From positions 1-14,361 of the forward strand of contig JAFYGD010000153.1 in assembly GCA_017543415.1 (NCBI GenBank): 14,361 nt of DNA, given 5' to 3'. Every line of letters begins with the position of its first letter. Within the stretch, counting starts at the first letter, position 1. Position numbers and translations under genes: made by a program. Of the stretch, positions 7,203 to 14,343 are shown piece by piece. This stretch comes from Eubacterium sp. Its GTDB lineage: Bacteria; Bacillota; Clostridia; Oscillospirales; Acutalibacteraceae. Below the pieces are notes generated by a model. That model did no database searches. It saw only the letters and a program-made list of their open reading frames with translations, and was not told where the DNA came from.

Positions 7203-7231
7203 AGTATAACACAATATATAGTAAAAGTCAA
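7203..7231 (-). promoter_or_regulatory. nrdR promoter
   Basis: On the minus strand TTGACT (7231-7226), 17-base spacer, TATACT (7208-7203). Confidence 0.75.
7209..7224. promoter_or_regulatory. NrdR box inside the nrdR promoter
   Basis: ACACAATATATAGTAA matches the published NrdR-box pattern acaCwAtATaTwGtgt at the whole 10-base core and at 14 of 16 positions overall. It fills most of the spacer between -35 and -10, where bound NrdR would exclude RNA polymerase. NrdR boxes usually come in pairs about three helical turns apart; the only nearby partner is a weak core at 7249-7258 (CAAGATATTG, 9 of 10), centred 37 bases away, which is not the usual spacing. Confidence 0.7.
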
Positions 7232-7322
7232 GTGTTTTCACTTTACAACAAGATATTGAACAAAATGAGCGTTTTTTGAAAACTGTTTCTTTTTATTGTA
7301 TTCAGCGCATAAAAACAAAAGA

Positions 7323-7358
7323 AAAACCGCCGCAAAAACAAACACAAGCGGCGGTTTT
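7323..7358 (-). terminator. Intrinsic terminator of the aminotransferase/isomerase unit
   Basis: AAAACCGCCGC (7323-7333) pairs with GCGGCGGTTTT (7348-7358), an 11-bp stem with a 14-base A-rich loop, starting 5 bases after the stop codon. A T-rich tract follows on the minus strand. Confidence 0.85.
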
Positions 7359-7363
7359 AAAAT

Positions 7364-8152
7364 CTATATATTCAGGTTTTCAAAATAGTTTTTGGAAAAG
7401 GCAAGCTCCTTTTTAACGTCAAGCCCTTTTGAATATATTTCAATAACATAATCGCCCTTATAATCCGCGGCTTTCAGTATATTGAAAAGGCGGCTGAAAT
7501 CAAAGCTGCCCCGCCCGGGAGGAAGGCAGTCGGATTCGGGAAGATTATTATCCGAAAGGTGAACGTGGACAATTTCGTTTTTCATTTCCTCAAGGAAATC
7601 AAAGGGGTCATACCCCGCCCTGATTGCCTGCTTTATATCGAACACCATATGAAAATCACTGCCGAGGGCAGAGCGCATTTTCTTCATAAATTCAATATCC
7701 TCGCTTTTAAAACGCTTAACGTTTTCCTGGCATACGGTTACGCCCTCGCTTTTACCGATTTCAACAAGCGTTCTGAAGCGTTCAAAATAAAAATCGTCAT
7801 CAAGCGGGATTTTACGCTGTTTAAGCGCGCCGTGAATAACAACGGGACCCGCGCCGAGAATGGCGGCTGCGTGGCAATGCGCACGGTACAAGCCGATAAA
7901 ATCCTCAAACCTTCTTGGATATTCTCCGAAAATACAGGTGTTTTCAATAGCAGAAGAAAAAGGATGGATTGAAAGGATTTTTACGCCGTTTTCATCGGCG
8001 GTCTTTCTTAACTCCTTTACAAAGGAGGGCTCAAGCTCAGAGCTTGTATTAAAAAATATTTCCGATTTTTTAAAGCCGAGTTTAATAACCTCATTAAGCG
8101 CCTTTTCCGTTTCAAGCGGGTAAAAGCACGAGGTTGATGCTCCTATATTCAT
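7364..8152 (-). CDS. Sugar phosphate isomerase/epimerase-family TIM barrel (AP endonuclease 2 superfamily)
   Basis: A 262-residue xylose isomerase-like TIM-barrel protein. Likely metal ligands follow the superfamily order: E143 in CQENV, D172 in MVFDIKQA, H198 in HVHLSD and E238 in VIEIYS; H63 (SIHPFS) and H107 (VIHG) line the same face. The family includes sugar epimerases, isomerases, dehydratases and endonuclease IV; the substrate cannot be told here, and the short metal-site spacing favours the sugar branch over DNA repair. The ATG at 8152 is preferred to the TTG at 8158 because AGGA is 9 bases from the ATG but too close to the TTG. The start lies 6 bases past the aminotransferase stop, so the two genes form one operon and may share a pathway. 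Confidence 0.85.
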   Translation of the reverse strand: MNIGASTSCFYPLETEKALNEVIKLGFKKSEIFFNTSSELEPSFVKELRKTADENGVKILSIHPFSSAIENTCIFGEYPRRFEDFIGLYRAHCHAAAILGAGPVVIHGALKQRKIPLDDDFYFERFRTLVEIGKSEGVTVCQENVKRFKSEDIEFMKKMRSALGSDFHMVFDIKQAIRAGYDPFDFLEEMKNEIVHVHLSDNNLPESDCLPPGRGSFDFSRLFNILKAADYKGDYVIEIYSKGLDVKKELAFSKNYFENLNI

Positions 8153-8158
8153 AAACAA

Positions 8159-9418
8159 TTATCCTAACAGTTTTTCTACGCACGCAATACGGACGCTTAC
8201 GCACAGAATACGTGCGGCAAGGTCAAGCTCCTCAACGGGAGGAAGCGACGGTGCAATACGGATATTGCTGTCATTCGGGTCCTTAAAATAAGGATAGGTT
8301 GCGCCTACGGTTGTAAGCGTTACGCCCGCTTCCTTACAAAGTTCGCCCGTTCTTTTTGCACAGCCGTTCATAACGTCAAGGCTTATGAAATATCCGCCGC
8401 GCGGTTTAAACCATGTTGCAATGCCGAGCCCGCCGAGTTCGCTTTCGAGATGCGCAAGCACCATTTCAAATTTGGGCCTTAAAATAGCTGCGTGCTTTTT
8501 CATATGCTCTTTAATTCCGCCTGCATTAACGAAAAATCTTACGTGGCGGTACTGGTTCATTTTATCATAACTGATAGTCTGACAGTTAAGACGCTTTTTA
8601 ATATCCGCAATATTATTATCGCTTGCGGCAAGGGCGGATATACCCGCTCCGGGGAAGGTCATTTTTGAGGTTGAACAAACCTCAATTACCATATCCTCAT
8701 TACCGTAATCGCCGAGGTAATCAAAGATATTAAGCAGCTTATCGCCCTCCTCGTACAAATCGTGAATACAGTAAGCGTTATCCCAGATAATCCTGAAATC
8801 CTCCGCCGCAGGCTTAAGGGCGGCAATACGTTTAACGGTTTCATCGCTGTATGTAATACCCTGCGGATTTGAATACTTGGGAACGCAGAACATACCCTTA
8901 ACCTTTTCGTCCTTAACAAGCTCCTCAATAATATCCATATCGGGGCCTTCGTTTGTCATAGGTACGTTTACCATTTCAATATTGAAATATTCAAGGATTG
9001 TAAAATGCCTGTCATAACCCGGAACCGGGCAGAGGAATTTAATACCGGGAATATCGTTCCACGGGGTTGAACCGCATAAGCCGTGGGAATATGCCTGGGC
9101 AATATAGTCAAACATAATTGAAAGGCTTGCATTGGGACCTAAAAGAATATTTTTAGGCTCAACCTCAAGTAAATCCGCAAAAAGGCGCTTACAGCTCGGA
9201 ATACCGTCAAGAATACCGTAGTTTCTTAAATCAATACCGTCCTCGATATAGTCGGTATAATCAAGAAGGTCCATTGATAAATCAAGCTGGTCCTTACCGG
9301 GCTTACCCCTTGACATATCAAGGCTGAGCCCCATATTTTTGTATTCCGCAAATTCTTTAAGCAGGGCTTCTTTTTCCGCAAGAAGTTCATCGGCTGTCAT
9401 TTCCGAATACTTTTTCAT
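8159..9418 (-). CDS. Aspartate aminotransferase, type Ic (PLP-dependent fold type I)
   Basis: A 419-residue PLP enzyme of the divergent aspartate aminotransferase subgroup Ic, known from Corynebacterium and many Firmicutes. It interconverts aspartate/2-oxoglutarate and oxaloacetate/glutamate. Visible features: N-terminal MSRGKPGKDQLDLS (35-48) and YGILDGIPSCKRLFADLL typical of this subgroup, NPQG (184-187), DNAY (213-216), the PLP-binding lysine K252 in CSTSKMTFPGAG, and R387 in NIRIAPSLPP that should hold the substrate carboxylate. MocR-type DNA-binding sequence is absent. ATG 9418 is preceded by GGAGG at 7 bases. It leads a two-gene operon and diverges from fumC; both enzymes handle four-carbon acids. 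Confidence 0.9.
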   Translation of the reverse strand: MKKYSEMTADELLAEKEALLKEFAEYKNMGLSLDMSRGKPGKDQLDLSMDLLDYTDYIEDGIDLRNYGILDGIPSCKRLFADLLEVEPKNILLGPNASLSIMFDYIAQAYSHGLCGSTPWNDIPGIKFLCPVPGYDRHFTILEYFNIEMVNVPMTNEGPDMDIIEELVKDEKVKGMFCVPKYSNPQGITYSDETVKRIAALKPAAEDFRIIWDNAYCIHDLYEEGDKLLNIFDYLGDYGNEDMVIEVCSTSKMTFPGAGISALAASDNNIADIKKRLNCQTISYDKMNQYRHVRFFVNAGGIKEHMKKHAAILRPKFEMVLAHLESELGGLGIATWFKPRGGYFISLDVMNGCAKRTGELCKEAGVTLTTVGATYPYFKDPNDSNIRIAPSLPPVEELDLAARILCVSVRIACVEKLLG

Positions 9419-9446
9419 AAACTGCCTCCAAAAATAAATATGTTAT

Positions 9447-9475
9447 ATAATAGCACAACAGGATTTAATTGTCAA
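9447..9475 (-). promoter_or_regulatory. Promoter of the aminotransferase operon
   Basis: On the minus strand a perfect TTGACA (9475-9470), 17 bases, then TATTAT (9452-9447). It lies back to back with the fumC promoter, about 24 bases between the two -35 boxes. Confidence 0.75.
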
Positions 9476-9498
9476 AAAGATAAATATAAATAAAAGCC

Positions 9499-9528
9499 TT
9501 GATTTTAATCCTTGATAAATTATATAAT
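9499..9528 (+). promoter_or_regulatory. Promoter of fumC-radC
   Basis: TTGATT (9499-9504), 18 bases, TATAAT (9523-9528). The transcript would start near 9535, immediately before the ribosome site ACGGAGGT (9536-9543), so the leader is again very short. Confidence 0.6.
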
Positions 9529-9550
9529 AAAACGGTACGGAGGTATTCCC

Positions 9551-10927
9551 ATGGATTACAGATTGGAACACGACTCAATGGGCGAGGTTAAAGTACCCGC
9601 TGACAGATACTGGGGCGCGCAGACTCAGCGCTCGCACGAAAACTTTTTAATAGGCGTTGGGATTGAAACAATGCCCGCAGAGGTTATCAAAGCCTTCGGT
9701 ATTTTAAAGAAGGCTGCGGCTATTGCGAACAACTCGCTTAAAGGGGATAAAATGACCGATGAAAAGCTCGGCTTTATTTCCGCTGCCTGCGACGAGGTAA
9801 TAAGCGGTAAGCTGGACAGCCATTTCCCGCTTGTTGTATGGCAGACGGGCTCCGGCACACAGAGCAATATGAACGCCAACGAGGTAATTGCGAACCGCGC
9901 GAATGAGCTTGCGGGCAAAAAGCTTTTACACCCCAACGACGATATAAATATGAGCCAGAGCTCAAACGACACCTTCCCCACCGCCATGAGCATTGCTGCC
10001 GTTTGCGCAATTGAGGACAGGGTTATTCCTGCCGTAGGCGAGCTGATAAACACCTTCAAAGCGCTTGAAAGCGAAAACGAAGGAATAGTTAAAAGCGGAC
10101 GCACCCACCTTCAGGACGCAACGCCGATACGCTTTTCACAGGAGATAAGCGGCTGGCGTTCAAGCCTTGAAAAAGATATTAAGCTGCTTGAATCCGCAAT
10201 TACCGAGTTAAAGGAGCTTGCGCTCGGCGGAACCGCGGTAGGAACGGGGCTCAACGCGCCCGCAGGCTTTGACAAAAAGGTTGCAAAGGCAGTTTCCGAA
10301 ATAACGGGAAAGCAGTTTATTACGGCTGAAAACAAGTTCCACGCGCTCACTTCCAAGGACGAAATTGTTTTTGCCCACGGCGCGCTCAAGGCGCTTGCGG
10401 CGGATATGATGAAAATTGCAAATGACGTTCGCTGGCTTGCGAGCGGTCCGAGGCTCGGTATAGGTGAAATAAGCATACCCGAAAATGAGCCCGGCTCATC
10501 AATTATGCCCGGAAAGGTAAACCCAACGCAGTGCGAGGCGGTTACAATGGTTGCCGTTCAGGTTATGGGCAACGACGCGGCGGTAGGCTTTGCCGCAAGT
10601 CAGGGCAATTTTGAGCTTAACGTATTTATGCCAGTAATAATTTACAACTTCCTTCAGTCCGCAAGGCTGCTTGCGGAGGCGATTACATCGTTTAACAAAA
10701 ACTGCGCCGTAGGAATAAAGGCCAACAGAGATAAAATGCACGATAACCTTTACAATTCGCTTATGCTTGTTACCGCGCTTAATCCGTATATCGGATATGA
10801 AAACGCGGCTAAAACAGCTAAAAAGGCTTACAGCGAAGGCATTTCGCTTAAAGAGGCGTGCGTTAGCCTCGGTTTTTTAAGCGAGGAGGAATTTGACAAG
10901 GTATTCCGCCCCGAGGAGATGGCGTAA
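9551..10927 (+). CDS. fumC: Class II fumarate hydratase
   Basis: A 458-residue iron-independent fumarase that interconverts fumarate and L-malate. Superfamily signatures are complete: TGSGTQSNMNANEV (99-112), SSNDTFPT (137-144), GRTHLQDATP (183-192) with H186, GTGLNAP (231-237) and the catalytic loop GSSIMPGKVNP (315-325). GTGxNAP and the GSGTQSNMN form favour fumarase over aspartase, though the two are close relatives. The ATG at 9551 is chosen over the upstream in-frame start at 9512 because of GGAGGT 7 bases before it and because family members begin at this point. The stop TAA shares one base with the start of radC. Confidence 0.92.
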   Translation: MDYRLEHDSMGEVKVPADRYWGAQTQRSHENFLIGVGIETMPAEVIKAFGILKKAAAIANNSLKGDKMTDEKLGFISAACDEVISGKLDSHFPLVVWQTGSGTQSNMNANEVIANRANELAGKKLLHPNDDINMSQSSNDTFPTAMSIAAVCAIEDRVIPAVGELINTFKALESENEGIVKSGRTHLQDATPIRFSQEISGWRSSLEKDIKLLESAITELKELALGGTAVGTGLNAPAGFDKKVAKAVSEITGKQFITAENKFHALTSKDEIVFAHGALKALAADMMKIANDVRWLASGPRLGIGEISIPENEPGSSIMPGKVNPTQCEAVTMVAVQVMGNDAAVGFAASQGNFELNVFMPVIIYNFLQSARLLAEAITSFNKNCAVGIKANRDKMHDNLYNSLMLVTALNPYIGYENAAKTAKKAYSEGISLKEACVSLGFLSEEEFDKVFRPEEMA

Positions 10928-11616
10928 TGGCTCAGGAATCTCAAAGAGATTTAAGAGAAGAATTCCGTAAAAACAAGCTGGATAACATGAGCGACAGAGA
11001 GGTTCTTGAGCTCATACTTTCATATTCAAAAAAGGGCGAACAGGCGGGCATAATGGCTGACAGGCTGCTTGAAGAATACTTTTCGCTTGAAGGCGTTTTA
11101 AACGTAAGGCCGAAAAGACTTATTGCCTATGACAGAATTGACAAACGAAGCGCCGTTCTTATTTCGCTTTTCAAAAAGATTGCAGAGCAGTACTACATAA
11201 GTAAAAACGACAAGGTAAGGTACCTTCGAAAAACCGACGACATAAAAGAATATACAAAGAACGTTCTTGCTCTCTGCCCTGTTGAAAAATTTTTGATTAT
11301 CTGCCTTGACAAAAGATACAGAATTCTTAACTGTGAGATAATATCCGACGGTAACGGCGGAAGAACCTACATTAACGAAAGCAAGCTGCTTGACAGACTT
11401 GTTACATACCGGACGCAAAAGGCAATTATTGCCCACAATCACCCGCAGACTGACGCAATGCCCTCTGCTCCCGATATTTACACAACCAAGAGGCTTGAGG
11501 AGCTGTTTAACTCAATGGGAATTGAGCTGCTTGACCACATTATAGTCAGCAAAAGCAGCGTTGTTTCAATGAGATATGACACGGACTGCCTTAAGCCCGA
11601 GGAAGATGATTGTTGA
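10927..11616 (+). CDS. radC: RadC/JAB-domain family protein
   Basis: A 229-residue RadC-type protein. Residues ~20-85 look like the helix-hairpin-helix part (LDNMSDREVLELILSY ... VLNVRPKRL) and ~105-215 are the JAMM/JAB metalloprotease-like domain, with HNHPQTDAMPSAPD giving H170, H172, S180 and D183, and E120 a plausible fourth residue. The usual RadC signature is HNHPSG; here it is HNHPQT, a small divergence. Despite the name, RadC has no proven repair role, and its biochemical function remains unclear. TAATG overlap with fumC means tight coupling. The radC TGA stop overlaps the -35 box of the next promoter. Confidence 0.82.
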   Translation: MAQESQRDLREEFRKNKLDNMSDREVLELILSYSKKGEQAGIMADRLLEEYFSLEGVLNVRPKRLIAYDRIDKRSAVLISLFKKIAEQYYISKNDKVRYLRKTDDIKEYTKNVLALCPVEKFLIICLDKRYRILNCEIISDGNGGRTYINESKLLDRLVTYRTQKAIIAHNHPQTDAMPSAPDIYTTKRLEELFNSMGIELLDHIIVSKSSVVSMRYDTDCLKPEEDDC

Positions 11617-11641
11617 ATTAAACTCAAATTAGTGATATAAT
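11613..11641 (+). promoter_or_regulatory. Promoter of the glycerophosphodiester phosphodiesterase gene
   Basis: TTGAAT (11613-11618, covering the radC stop codon), 17 bases, TATAAT (11636-11641). No terminator separates radC from the next gene, so read-through is also possible. Confidence 0.65.
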
Positions 11642-11669
11642 CTATTAAAACATTATTCGAGGTGTTATT

Positions 11670-12542
11670 ATGAAACTTAAAACTGCAGCAAAAATCGGTT
11701 TATCCGCAGCTATTGTAGGCGCGGGAGTTTACGGAGGAATACTTGCAGGCAAAAAAATTGCATGGTTTAAGGATTACTGTAAGCTTGTTCCATACAAGGT
11801 ACAGTCCGTTAAGGATTCAGACCTTACCGATGAGGACGATTACGTTTTAACGGCTCACCGCGGGTTCAGAGCCGTTGCGCCCGAAAACACCCTTCCCGCT
11901 TATGAAGAAGCAGGCAAGGCAGGCTACTGGGGCGCAGAGTGCGACACTTACAGAACGCGCGACGGAGTATGGATTGTTCACCATGACCCCGTTACAACAA
12001 GGATGATGGATAAATCAAGAGTTATTGAGCTTTCCACATACGATGAGCTTTTAAAGCTCAACTACACTAACGGCCACAACGTTGACAAGTATCCCGAGCT
12101 TAAAATCTGTACGCTGGAGGATTACTTTAAAACCTGCGCCAAGTACGGTATGGTTGCTGTTATTGAGCTTAAATACAACCGCAACAGGCAGTATTACCGG
12201 GAGCTTATTGACCTTCAGAACAAATACGGTGTTACAACTAATTACATTGCGTTTTCATTTGAGGACCTTGTTGATTTAAGAAAGCTTACCGATTCAGACC
12301 TTTATCTTCTTGTTGACGACATCAGCGACGAGGCAATTGAAAAGGCAAAGAGCCTTGAAAACTGCGGAATCAGCTACGACTGTAATTCCGAGCACAACAC
12401 GGGCAATGACTGTGAATGGATTAAAAAGGTACACGCTGCGGGGCTTAAAACCGCAACCTGGACCTGCGACAGCGTTGAGCTTATGGAAAAGCTTGTACGC
12501 GCAGGAACAAAGTACATTACAACAAACTGCATTACTTACTAA
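11670..12542 (+). CDS. Membrane-anchored glycerophosphodiester phosphodiesterase
   Basis: A 290-residue GDPD-family enzyme that splits glycerophosphodiesters into glycerol-3-phosphate and an alcohol. The catalytic TIM barrel shows AHRGFRAVAPENT (62-74) with H63, E90 and D92 in GAECDTYRTRDG, H105 in VHHDP, and E166 in AVIELKYN. Residues ~8-27 (IGLSAAIVGAGVYGGILAG) form one hydrophobic segment after a basic start and lack a clear cleavage site, so the enzyme is probably tethered with the barrel outside the membrane. ATG 11670 is preceded by GAGGTG at 5 bases. It has its own promoter and a strong terminator. Role in lipid or teichoic acid turnover is inference. Confidence 0.9.
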   Translation: MKLKTAAKIGLSAAIVGAGVYGGILAGKKIAWFKDYCKLVPYKVQSVKDSDLTDEDDYVLTAHRGFRAVAPENTLPAYEEAGKAGYWGAECDTYRTRDGVWIVHHDPVTTRMMDKSRVIELSTYDELLKLNYTNGHNVDKYPELKICTLEDYFKTCAKYGMVAVIELKYNRNRQYYRELIDLQNKYGVTTNYIAFSFEDLVDLRKLTDSDLYLLVDDISDEAIEKAKSLENCGISYDCNSEHNTGNDCEWIKKVHAAGLKTATWTCDSVELMEKLVRAGTKYITTNCITY

Positions 12543-12545
12543 AAC

Positions 12546-12577
12546 AAAAAGAAGGGTGGTAGGGCACCCTTCTTTTT
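12546..12577. terminator. Bidirectional intrinsic terminator between GDPD and symporter genes
   Basis: GAAGGGTG (12551-12558) pairs with CACCCTTC (12565-12572) around GTAGGG, extended by five A/T pairs. T-run on the + side and A-run on the other flank let it serve both convergent genes. Confidence 0.88.
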
Positions 12578-12588
12578 TTATTTTATAT

Positions 12589-14076
12589 TTATTCTGCTGT
12601 TTCTGCTACTGCAAGAGCTTCGTTATCCTCCTGAACCTTTTTATAAATAGGCTCAAGTTTTTCTTTGGTAAGCGGATAACCGAAACGGTAAAGCAGCCAG
12701 ATAAGAGTATATGTTATTGCAGGAATCAGGGTACAGATTGTAAGAATCTTATCGCTTGTTCCCGGAACATAGCCTGCGTTAGACATCTGGGTTACGTCGT
12801 AGTGAGCGTACTTTTCAAGAAGCATAAGTCCGCCGTAATCGGCAATGGTCTGACCGAGCTTTCTTGAGAAGGTGTAAACTGCGTAAATTGCGCTTTCGCT
12901 CTTAATTCCCGTTTTAACATACTGATAATCAATTACGTCTGCAACAACAGCCCAGTTTGTAATTGAAACGAACGAATAGCCGAAACCGATAATAAACAGC
13001 GTTGCCATAAATACAACGATTGTAAACTTATCGCCTTCAGGCTTGAATTTACCTATTGCGCCCATAACAAAGCAGGCAATAGCGGCAAATGCGGCAAACA
13101 TTGAGCCGAAGCCCGCAAGCTCCTTTTTACCGTACTTTTTGGAAAGAGTCGGCGTTACAAGAATCATTAACGCCATCGGGAAATACTGGGCAACAGTACC
13201 TACAACCGAAAGGTTTGTATTTACAAAGTAGTTTTTGAAAAGGTACTGGTTAAGGGACGCGAACTGAAGCTGGCCGCTGATAAGCACGCCCGTGATTGCA
13301 AGAACGATAAACGGACGGCTTTTAAACATAGCCTTATACGCTTGCTTCATATTGATATTCGGCTTTGCTTCGGACTTAACGCGCTCTTTTGTTGTTGCAT
13401 AACATGCAAAATAGAACACAATTGAGCACGCGCACATTATTGCAGCAAAGGTAAACATACCCTTTGCATCCGCAACCTTAACGGTCGGGTCCGCCGCGTT
13501 TTTCTTATAGATAATAAACGGAGCTACAAGGAGCGGAGCTGCACCGCCGATACCGCCGCCGATTGCACGGAAGGTTGAAAGCAGGGTTCTTCCCTCGGGC
13601 TCATCGGTGATAACCGAAGCAAGCGAGCCGAAAGGAACGTTGATACCCGTATACATCATACCGAAGGCAATATATGTAATATAAGCAAAAACAAGTACGA
13701 TAGTCGGGTTGCTTCCTATTTTTGGAATAGTTGTAAAGTTATAGAAGCAAAGAAGCTGCGCTACGGCAACGGGAATTGCCACCCACTTTAAGTACGGGCG
13801 GAACTTGCCGTCCTTTCCCGGCGGGCGCTTTGCAACTATGCCTCCCCAGATCGGGTCGTTAATCGCGTCCCAGAGCCTTGTTGCAAGGAAAAGAGTTGCA
13901 ACGTTACCGGGGGTGATTAACAGAACGTCGGTATAAAACACCTTAAGGAACGAAGAAACGTAGGTTAAAACAAAAAGATTGCCGGCGTCGCCGAGCGCGT
14001 AACCCATAGCCTCTTTAAGTCCTATATGATTAGGGTGCTGATAAACAGGTTTATCCTTTTTAGATTTTTTAGACAC
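12589..14076 (-). CDS. GPH-family sugar:cation symporter (MelB-like, major facilitator superfamily)
   Basis: A 495-residue polytopic inner-membrane transporter, about 12 transmembrane segments, of the glycoside-pentoside-hexuronide:cation symporter family. The N-terminus carries the family pattern GYALGDAGNLF ... SSFLKVFYTDV (25-51) and RLWDAINDPIWGGIV (67-81); D70 and D74 match the cation-binding aspartates D55 and D59 of E. coli MelB. GKDGKFRPYLKW (87-98) is the expected cytoplasmic loop. The start is GTG at 14076, with AAGGAGGG about 8 bases upstream; the N-terminal 15 residues are lysine-rich and cytoplasmic. The sugar cannot be predicted: no glycosidase or kinase is adjacent. It is a single-gene unit with its own promoter. 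Confidence 0.9.
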   Translation of the reverse strand: MSKKSKKDKPVYQHPNHIGLKEAMGYALGDAGNLFVLTYVSSFLKVFYTDVLLITPGNVATLFLATRLWDAINDPIWGGIVAKRPPGKDGKFRPYLKWVAIPVAVAQLLCFYNFTTIPKIGSNPTIVLVFAYITYIAFGMMYTGINVPFGSLASVITDEPEGRTLLSTFRAIGGGIGGAAPLLVAPFIIYKKNAADPTVKVADAKGMFTFAAIMCACSIVFYFACYATTKERVKSEAKPNINMKQAYKAMFKSRPFIVLAITGVLISGQLQFASLNQYLFKNYFVNTNLSVVGTVAQYFPMALMILVTPTLSKKYGKKELAGFGSMFAAFAAIACFVMGAIGKFKPEGDKFTIVVFMATLFIIGFGYSFVSITNWAVVADVIDYQYVKTGIKSESAIYAVYTFSRKLGQTIADYGGLMLLEKYAHYDVTQMSNAGYVPGTSDKILTICTLIPAITYTLIWLLYRFGYPLTKEKLEPIYKKVQEDNEALAVAETAE

Positions 14077-14100
14077 TGAATATCCCTCCTTACATAAAAC

Positions 14101-14129
14101 ATATTATCACAGAAAGTTCAATAAATCAA
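14101..14129 (-). promoter_or_regulatory. Promoter of the GPH symporter gene
   Basis: On the minus strand TTGATT (14129-14124), 17 bases, TAATAT (14106-14101) with TGA just before it, an extended -10. The sequence TGTGATAATAT at this -10 is repeated exactly at the divergent promoter. Confidence 0.6.
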
Positions 14130-14161
14130 TAAATGCAGGGGCTTTTTATTAATAAATATTA

Positions 14162-14190
14162 TTGACTTTTTAGTTCCTATGTGATAATAT
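14162..14190 (+). promoter_or_regulatory. Promoter of a short non-coding unit
   Basis: TTGACT (14162-14167), 17 bases, TAATAT (14185-14190), again with an extended -10 (TGTGATAATAT). Start expected near 14197. Confidence 0.65.
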
Positions 14191-14196
14191 ACAGAA

Positions 14197-14308
14197 AAAG
14201 GCACCTTTAACAAGGCATAATATTGGCCACTTATTCTATCCGTGTGGTAGAATTTAAAGGTTTTATTTATTTTCACCGCTGATATTTTTTATCAGCGGTT
14301 GTTTTTTT
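14197..14308 (+). ncRNA. Candidate small RNA or orphan structured leader, unassigned family
   Basis: A promoter and a strong terminator bound about 112 bases with no convincing reading frame. The first two thirds fold by eye into a closed three-way structure: ACCTTTAA (14203-14210) with TTAAAGGT (14254-14261) as the outer 8-bp stem; inside it ATTCTA (14233-14238) with TAGAAT (14248-14253), topped by CC/GG around GTGT with one bulged T; and a weak GGC/GCC hairpin (14214-14228). A T/A-rich linker leads to the terminator. I compared it from memory with purine, preQ1, TPP, c-di-GMP, glutamine, THF, ZTP and fluoride riboswitches, 6S and SRP RNA, and none fits. A second terminator follows at once, which favours a stand-alone RNA over a leader of a downstream gene. 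Confidence 0.5.
14275..14299 (+). terminator. Terminator of the candidate small RNA
   Basis: ACCGCTGATA (14275-14284) pairs with TATCAGCGGT (14290-14299) around TTTTT; TGTTTTTTT follows on the + strand. Confidence 0.85.
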
Positions 14309-14313
14309 GCAAC

Positions 14314-14343
14314 AAAAAACGCAGGGAGCTTCCCTGCGTTTTT
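14314..14343. terminator. Second terminator hairpin, probably for a minus-strand gene beyond the window
   Basis: AACGCAGGGA (14318-14327) pairs with TCCCTGCGTT (14331-14340) around GCT, extended by A/T pairs on both sides. On the minus strand it is followed by TTTTTTGTTG, so it likely ends a gene entering from the right; it also works as a fail-safe on the + strand. Confidence 0.75.

Noticed and set aside
7249..7258. Second NrdR box
   Set aside because: The core matches 9 of 10 positions but the flanks do not, and the 37-base centre spacing is not the usual one; kept only as a note.
8153..8158. TTG start for the isomerase-family protein
   Set aside because: It abuts the upstream stop and is too close to the AGGA ribosome site; the ATG two codons on is better placed.
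9625..10104. 159-residue minus-strand frame inside fumC
   Set aside because: Antisense to conserved fumarase motifs, low-complexity Ser/Leu composition and no promoter or ribosome site.
12310..12867. 185-residue plus-strand frame running from GDPD into the symporter region
   Set aside because: It is out of frame with GDPD, crosses the terminator and is antisense to the symporter C-terminus; no domain is visible.
14197..14265. Purine-type or other known riboswitch
   Set aside because: TTATTCTATCC looks faintly like the purine J2/3 region, but there is no matching P2/P3 loop pair or conserved J3/1, and other classes recalled do not fit.
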